Below are positions 59,081-64,000 of a stretch of 64,000 bases of DNA, one piece after another. This DNA is from Paroedura picta. Its lineage: Eukaryota; Chordata; Lepidosauria; Squamata; Gekkonidae. The notes under the pieces were generated by a model that saw only the letters and a program-made list of their open reading frames with translations, was not told the origin of the DNA and did not search any database. Location of the stretch: the NCBI RefSeq assembly GCF_049243985.1, contig NC_135373.1, positions 83,392,213 to 83,456,212 on the forward strand. The letters run 5' to 3'. The translations under genes were made by a program, and so were the position numbers. Position 1 is the first letter of the stretch, and each line of letters begins with the position of its first letter.

Positions 59081-60334
59081 GTATGACAGACCAATGGAGC
59101 CACCCACCTGAAATTATCCAGAGAAGCTTCTCTTCCTTTCTCTGCCTCTCCCCCATTAGAAATGTGTGTCCAGTGGGATGCAAAGAAAAGGACAAGGCTG
59201 CTGTTCAAGAACGACAGTCCTATACTGAACGTGCCAACAGGTTCCTGAAAAGAACAATATTGATCAGGACTCAGATGCACCTGGAGAGGGCTTGCTGTTG
59301 AAATCAGGAGATGTATGCCCTTCCCTCATGTGCCACACATTTTTGTTTTCCAGTACAAGTGTCAATCCTTGGTTATGGTCCTTGGCATGGCCCCTCATCC
59401 AGACTTCCTTCTCTTTATTGGCCTAAAAGCTCTTGGACTAGAGGGTTGCGAACAATCATATTCACTTTAAAAGGTCCTCCTTCAGCTTTTGGAGTCAGAG
59501 GCCAAGTGTATTTTTCCTGTTCCCTTTCACAGGATTGTTTAATCCTAAAAAAAAGGGAAATGAGCTGATAACCTTCCCCCTTTGCTCCTATAGAGTGCAA
59601 TGAGAACACTGGAGTCAAGGGTAAGAAATACACTTAAGTTTATTTAGTTTGTAAGCATGACACTTATTCCCCTCCCCCCCCATGGCAGAGTTGTGAGGTG
59701 CTCTATGCTTGGTTGAGTGTTCTTAGAGACTCATACTTGGAAGCATTCTACTGTCTTTATAGGAGACACTGAAAGTTTCCCTCTCTAATCAATGCTCAGC
59801 GGTCCCAGTGGGATGCCCTCCCTACTTCAAATTACCGCCTGTCCCTAGTCCTTCCAAAACACAACAGCCCCTCTTCTCTGACATCTCCCCAGCTTCTTGC
59901 TGTCTGCCTCCCAACATTCTGCTCAGAATTTTGAATCAGATTAGTCCAAGTGGAGGGGGAAGAAAAGAGGGCAGAATCTTTTGCCCATTACAGCACGATT
60001 CTCGTTTACTGAGTGTTCATAATGCTTCTGATATGTTGAGGCAGAGTGTCATTCAGGCCTAAACAGGTGTGTGTTTTGCCAATCCCTACAGTGACATCTG
60101 CATATTAGCTGGATCATTTGGAGGGAGGGAGTAGGAAAAACAACGATGGCACAAAGTCAGTGTAAGTGGCTCTGGGGTCCCCCCACTATCTCCAAATAAG
60201 TAGACTTTCCCTTCTCATAATAGGTATCCCTAACATCAAGAGAATGTTTGCATATGCTTACTGCCAAAGCTGTATGAGCTTCTGCTAATTTTGATACTAT
60301 CCCTGGAAACCCTTAAATATCTTTAACTGAATAC

Positions 60335-60545
60335 AGCCAGCACAGTGGAGTGGTTAAGAGCAGTGACATCTAATCTTCTGCACTCCTTCTCCACATGAAG
60401 CCAGCTGTGTGTCATTGGCCAGTCACAGTTCCTCTCAGAGCTCTCTCAGCCCCACCTACCTCACAGGGTATCTGTTGTGGGGAAAGGAAGGGAAGGTGAT
60501 GGTATGCTGTTCTGAGACTCTTTCGAGTCGCCATAAGCAGGGTTC
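60335..60545 (+). mobile_element. tRNA-derived SINE (third family)
   Basis: Contains cagcacagtggagtggttaa, agctctctcagccccaccta and aaaggaagggaaggtgatgg. It is the same family as 55535-55758 and more diverged in the head. Confidence 0.7.
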
Positions 60546-60844
60546 AAAAACAAACTCTTTTTCTTCTTCTATGCTGAACTTGGCCAATCCATGAATTGCC
60601 TGCTTAACTGGTGCTCCATGCCAGGGAGGGGCTGGTGGTGGTGGAGGTATGCAAATCATACGTGCTTGAAAACTTGTTTGTTTTAGATGCCTATGTATTT
60701 TTTAGGGAAGCATAACCGGCTACAGCTTTTAGGGATAGGAACAAATCTGGACAACTGGGTTCAAGATCAGGATGTGTCCTGAACTTAAACCAAGTTGCTC
60801 TGCTGAAGTGAACTGGTTCAGGAAGTTCATGATGTAGGGAGCAG

Positions 60845-60905
60845 ACCCCAGGGTCCTAGAGACTCCAAAATTGCAAGTTATCTCCAGGTGACTCTCCTTT
60901 ACCTT
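60845..60905 (+). repeat. fragment of the 10880/30607 repeat family
   Basis: The segment ccagggtcctagagactcc and attgcaagttatctccaggt recalls the modules of the repeats at 10880 and 30607. It is short and weak. Confidence 0.25.
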
Positions 60906-61129
60906 CCCACCAAGTCATGCACGTGGGCAAAGAGGAGACAAGAGAAGGAAGACTAGATGGAAGTTTAACATGACTGACAGGCTGGGGTCATCGCTGCTGC
61001 TGGTCACTCAGCATTGGGTCCCCCTGTCACACCCAGAAAGAATCATGGCCTGCAGTCTAAACTTAAATGAAACCATTCCGGTGCAATAAACCATTTAATG
61101 AGGGTACCTTATGCAACTGAAGTTTAATT

Positions 61130-61215
61130 TGTAATTTGTTTTAATTTGTAAGCCGCCACAAGTCTCTGAAGAAGAGGCAGGTTATAAATCTAAAAAATAA
61201 ATAAATAAATAAATT
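61130..61215 (+). repeat. L2-like LINE 3' tail
   Basis: taatttgtaagccgccacaa, then aggcaggttataaatcta and an (AAAT)n tail match the usual L2-type 3' terminus in squamates. Confidence 0.6.
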
Positions 61216-61234
61216 GCTACCACGCATTGCCAGA

Positions 61235-61519
61235 GAGCCTCTTGTGGCGCAGAGTGGTAAGGCAGCCGCCTGAAAGCTTTGCTCATGAGGTTGGGAGTTC
61301 GATCCCAGCAGCCGGCTCAAGGTTGACTCAGCCTTCCATCCTTCCGAGGTCGGTAAAATGAGTACCCAGCTTGCTGCTGGGGGGTAAACGGTCATGACTG
61401 GGGAAGGCACTGGCAAACCACCCCGTATTGAGTCTGCCATGAAAACGCTAGAGGGCGTCACCCCAAGGGTCAGACATGACTCGGTGCTTGCACAGGGGAT
61501 ACCTTTACCTTTACCTTTA
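61235..61519 (+). mobile_element. Sauria-type SINE with BovB-like tail
   Basis: Complete from gagcctcttgtggcgc to a triple ccttta tail. A 10-bp duplication cattgccaga flanks it (61225-61234 and 61520-61529). Confidence 0.92.
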
Positions 61520-62235
61520 CATTGCCAGAGACCGAGAGAACACAGAGCACTTGCTCATTTTGTCCATTGATTGTTACATTATACACTGACAAAGTTTGCC
61601 GAAACAAAAGTAATTTGCCAGGCCTTGTTTGCCAATCTGTTGTTAAATTGGCACACTCCTGTTAGAAAGTTCCCTCATTAAATGGTTTACTGAGCCTGCA
61701 TGGATTAATTTGGTGTTTACTTCCTACATTCCTGGTACTCTACTGGCTGCAGGCTAACCTTGATAGTGTGGAGTCTGCCAACTAAGTGGTGACCCATGTC
61801 ACACTCTAATGCCCTGAATATGTGATGGGTTGCCCTGCACCCACCTTCCCAATGGAGCAGGAAGAAATGACAATGTTGTAGAGTTAAGGACCAGGCAGCA
61901 AAAGGAAGAGCATGGCAAGGTAGCCGTATTCGGCCCTCTGAGACCACACAACTGGGATTGGCCAGTCCCTTTGGTACCTTCCCAACAGGGGTTATCCCTG
62001 GAGAAAAGGGCCTCCCAGACATATTCCAAATTCCAGATGTTCTATGTCAGATTTGTGCTTCTTACCTGGGCTCAGCCTTGCAGCCGAAATTGGGTGGCAC
62101 TGGTGCTGAAGACTTAGATCTGAAAAACAAACAGAAGAATAGAGAGTGAAAAATCTCAACCAAAATATACCAATAATGTTGAAAGGGTCAGGTTACCTGA
62201 AAATATCAATAAATATATTTATTATATATGGTGTA

Positions 62236-62517
62236 AAGGTAAAGGTAAAGGTATCCCCTGTGCAAGCACTGAGTCATGTCTGACCCTTGGGGTGATGCCC
62301 TCTAGCGTTTTCATGGCAGACTCAATACGGGGTGGTTTGCCAGTGCCTTCCCCAGTCATTACCGTTTACCCCCCAGCAAGCTGGGTACTCATTTTACCGA
62401 CCTCGGAAGGATGGAAGGCTGAGTCAACCTTGAGCCGGCTGCTGGGATTGAACTCCCAGCCTCATGGGCAAAGCTTTCAGACAGCTGCCTTACCACTCTG
62501 CGCCACAAGAGGCTCAA
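62236..62517 (-). mobile_element. Sauria-type SINE with BovB-like tail (antisense)
   Basis: The minus strand reads head to tail with the tail appearing as aggtaaaggtaaaggtat at the left. A 13-bp exact duplication tatatatggtgta flanks it (62223-62235 and 62518-62530). Confidence 0.93.
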
Positions 62518-63265
62518 TATATATGGTGTACACAGTGGCAAAGATGAAAAACATGTTATGAATATCAGACTATTTAAAACAGAAAAATGCACTGTTGTAA
62601 TTTCACATGCAAAATGGTTTGTTTTACATATCCAATGACCAACAAGAGCATATGTATTTCACCTGTGCCCTTGGACAAGTTGCTATGGGAAGTAAAACAA
62701 ACTGCCCTGGGAACTACAAGGATATTGTTGTCCTGGAACAGCTCCCCCAAGGCAGGCTAGGTGCTGGGAGGAAGGCTGACACACACAGATCACCTCCACC
62801 AAGGAAAAGCAGGTCAGTGGGAGGGGGAGGGTCAAATGGAGATCAGTGGTCAAGAAAATTAACTCAGTAGGCAGTAAAGACAAACCTAGATCACCCTAAC
62901 CAAAAAGCAGCCCAGTATTTGTTCCAGGGATAAAATGGTAGAGAACTAAGTTGAAGCCCCCTCAAAAAAAAGCAGCCTGGAAAGAAAATGCCTAAATGCC
63001 TTGTCTTACTGCAACCCAAAACAGGGTGTGTGAGTGAAATAAAATGAAAAAGAAGGGAAGCCAGCAAGGAAGCAGACAGCAGGAAAATCCCGCTAAACAA
63101 AGATGCTCGCTATGTGAAAGAGGAGCTCAGTCCTGGTTTTTCTACCCTTTGCAGCAAACAAACAAACTCCAAATTGCAACACAGAGGAATCTGGAGCAAA
63201 GCCAAGCCCCCTGACTGAGTAAACTAGCTAAGCACTGTGCAAAGCTCTTTCATACAAAGACACTG

Positions 63266-63402
63266 GCAGTCTTCAAGCAAAGGCTGGATACACACTTTTC
63301 TTGGATGCTTTAGGATGCTTTGGGCTGATCCTGTGTTGAGCTGGGGGTTGGACTAGATGGCCTGCATGGCCCCTTCGAACCCTATGATTCTATGATTCTG
63401 TG
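63266..63402 (+). mobile_element. CR1 LINE 3' end
   Basis: Starts with the end of the CR1 ORF (cagtcttcaagcaaaggctg), includes gactagatggcctgcatggc and ends atgattctatgattctgtg. It is severely 5'-truncated, as is usual for CR1. Confidence 0.9.
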
Positions 63403-64000
63403 AATACACCCAGTCCATCCAAAGCCACACCACCAGCAAGGGAACGCATGATCAGCCTATACTTCTATAGTTCCGAGTCAGATTGCAATGAGTGGGAGCT
63501 CTGTTATCGGCAGGCAGCAGCACCTGTCAAGCTTTGGAGGGTCCCTGTTTATGTTTCCAAGGCTGGAAAACGCCACCCCCATTGTTGTCTAGCATTTTCA
63601 TGCCAGAGTTTCTGGGTGGGTTTTGTATTCCAAGATACCCTGAGCTGTTTCCAAAAGTTCAGAGATCACATGTCACCTCCCAAGCCCTGATCCAGGCAGA
63701 ATTTGGCATGAAGTTCATGCCCATCCCTAACAGCTTTTAAACTTGGCTATACTACATGCAGGAACACAGACTTGTGTGCAAAGAATGTGTGACATTTCAG
63801 AGGTGATTTATCCTAGTAGCACATGTAGCACATGATACAGGCCCCACAGTTCCAGGGCCACACAGTGCTGTATGGTTAGGAGGGGCTTCACACTGTGATT
63901 GTTAGTAGGTCTTCATACTTATATCATATGGGTTGTGGACTGCAAGAGCCAGAAAAAAAATCTGTCCGTTTCTTCTCTGGTGTCATGGAACCTTTGAATC
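63403..64000. other. end of window, TPH2 intron 1
   Basis: I see no exon or repeat that I can name in this stretch. Confidence 0.4.

Larger units (their letters stand above)
57484..64000 (+). other. TPH2: TPH2 intron 1 (5' part)
   Basis: No further TPH2 exon is recognised. It contains a palindromic MITE-like element, a tRNA SINE, two Sauria-type SINEs, an L2-like tail and a CR1 tail. Stretches 57490-58930, 59090-60330 and 62600-63260 hold nothing I recognise. An open frame at 58498-58806 has no known domain. Confidence 0.65.

Overview
This is a gene-bearing window from a vertebrate nuclear genome, most likely a squamate reptile. The evidence is spliced coding exons with GT-AG introns and a characteristic repeat mix: a full-length BovB (RTE) LINE, many copies of a Sauria-type tRNA-derived SINE, CR1 and L2-like LINE pieces, and hAT-like non-autonomous transposons. 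I saw no prokaryotic features, no CRISPR array, no rRNA or functional tRNA gene, and no element that I recognise as retroviral.

Three host genes lie on the + strand in the order RAB21 - TBC1D15 - TPH2, the order I recall from human chromosome 12. (1) RAB21: exons 2-7 (2473-6880); exon 1, with the P-loop, must lie upstream of the window. (2) TBC1D15: complete, 17 coding exons (12253-49773) encoding 662 residues, with a CpG-island promoter at about 12120-12560 and a 3'UTR to about 51040. (3) TPH2: coding exon 1 (57379-57483), with a TATA box, an RE1-like site and an overlapping upstream ORF; its intron 1 runs off the right edge.

RAB21 is an early-endosomal small GTPase and TBC1D15 is a RAB GTPase-activating protein known for acting on RAB7 at mitochondria and late endosomes. 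Both belong to membrane traffic. TPH2 is the neuronal serotonin-synthesis enzyme and is functionally unrelated; the linkage is positional.

Nearly everything else is mobile DNA, and much of it has legible ends. Four hAT-like MITEs carry exact 8-bp target duplications. A 3.2-kb BovB has a 12-bp target duplication and an uninterrupted 1009-residue ORF. Most of the nine BovB-related SINE copies have 10-14 bp duplications, and one copy is inserted inside another. CR1 LINEs occur in both orientations. Further observations are a perfect 98-bp inverted repeat in TBC1D15 intron 13, a CpG-decayed duplicate of part of the TBC1D15 CpG island exactly 660 bp downstream, and a very CpG-rich transposon-like insert inside an older hAT element. 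I found no convincing new gene system; the most interesting material is transposon biology and the TPH2 promoter. Repeat boundaries without a stated target duplication are approximate.
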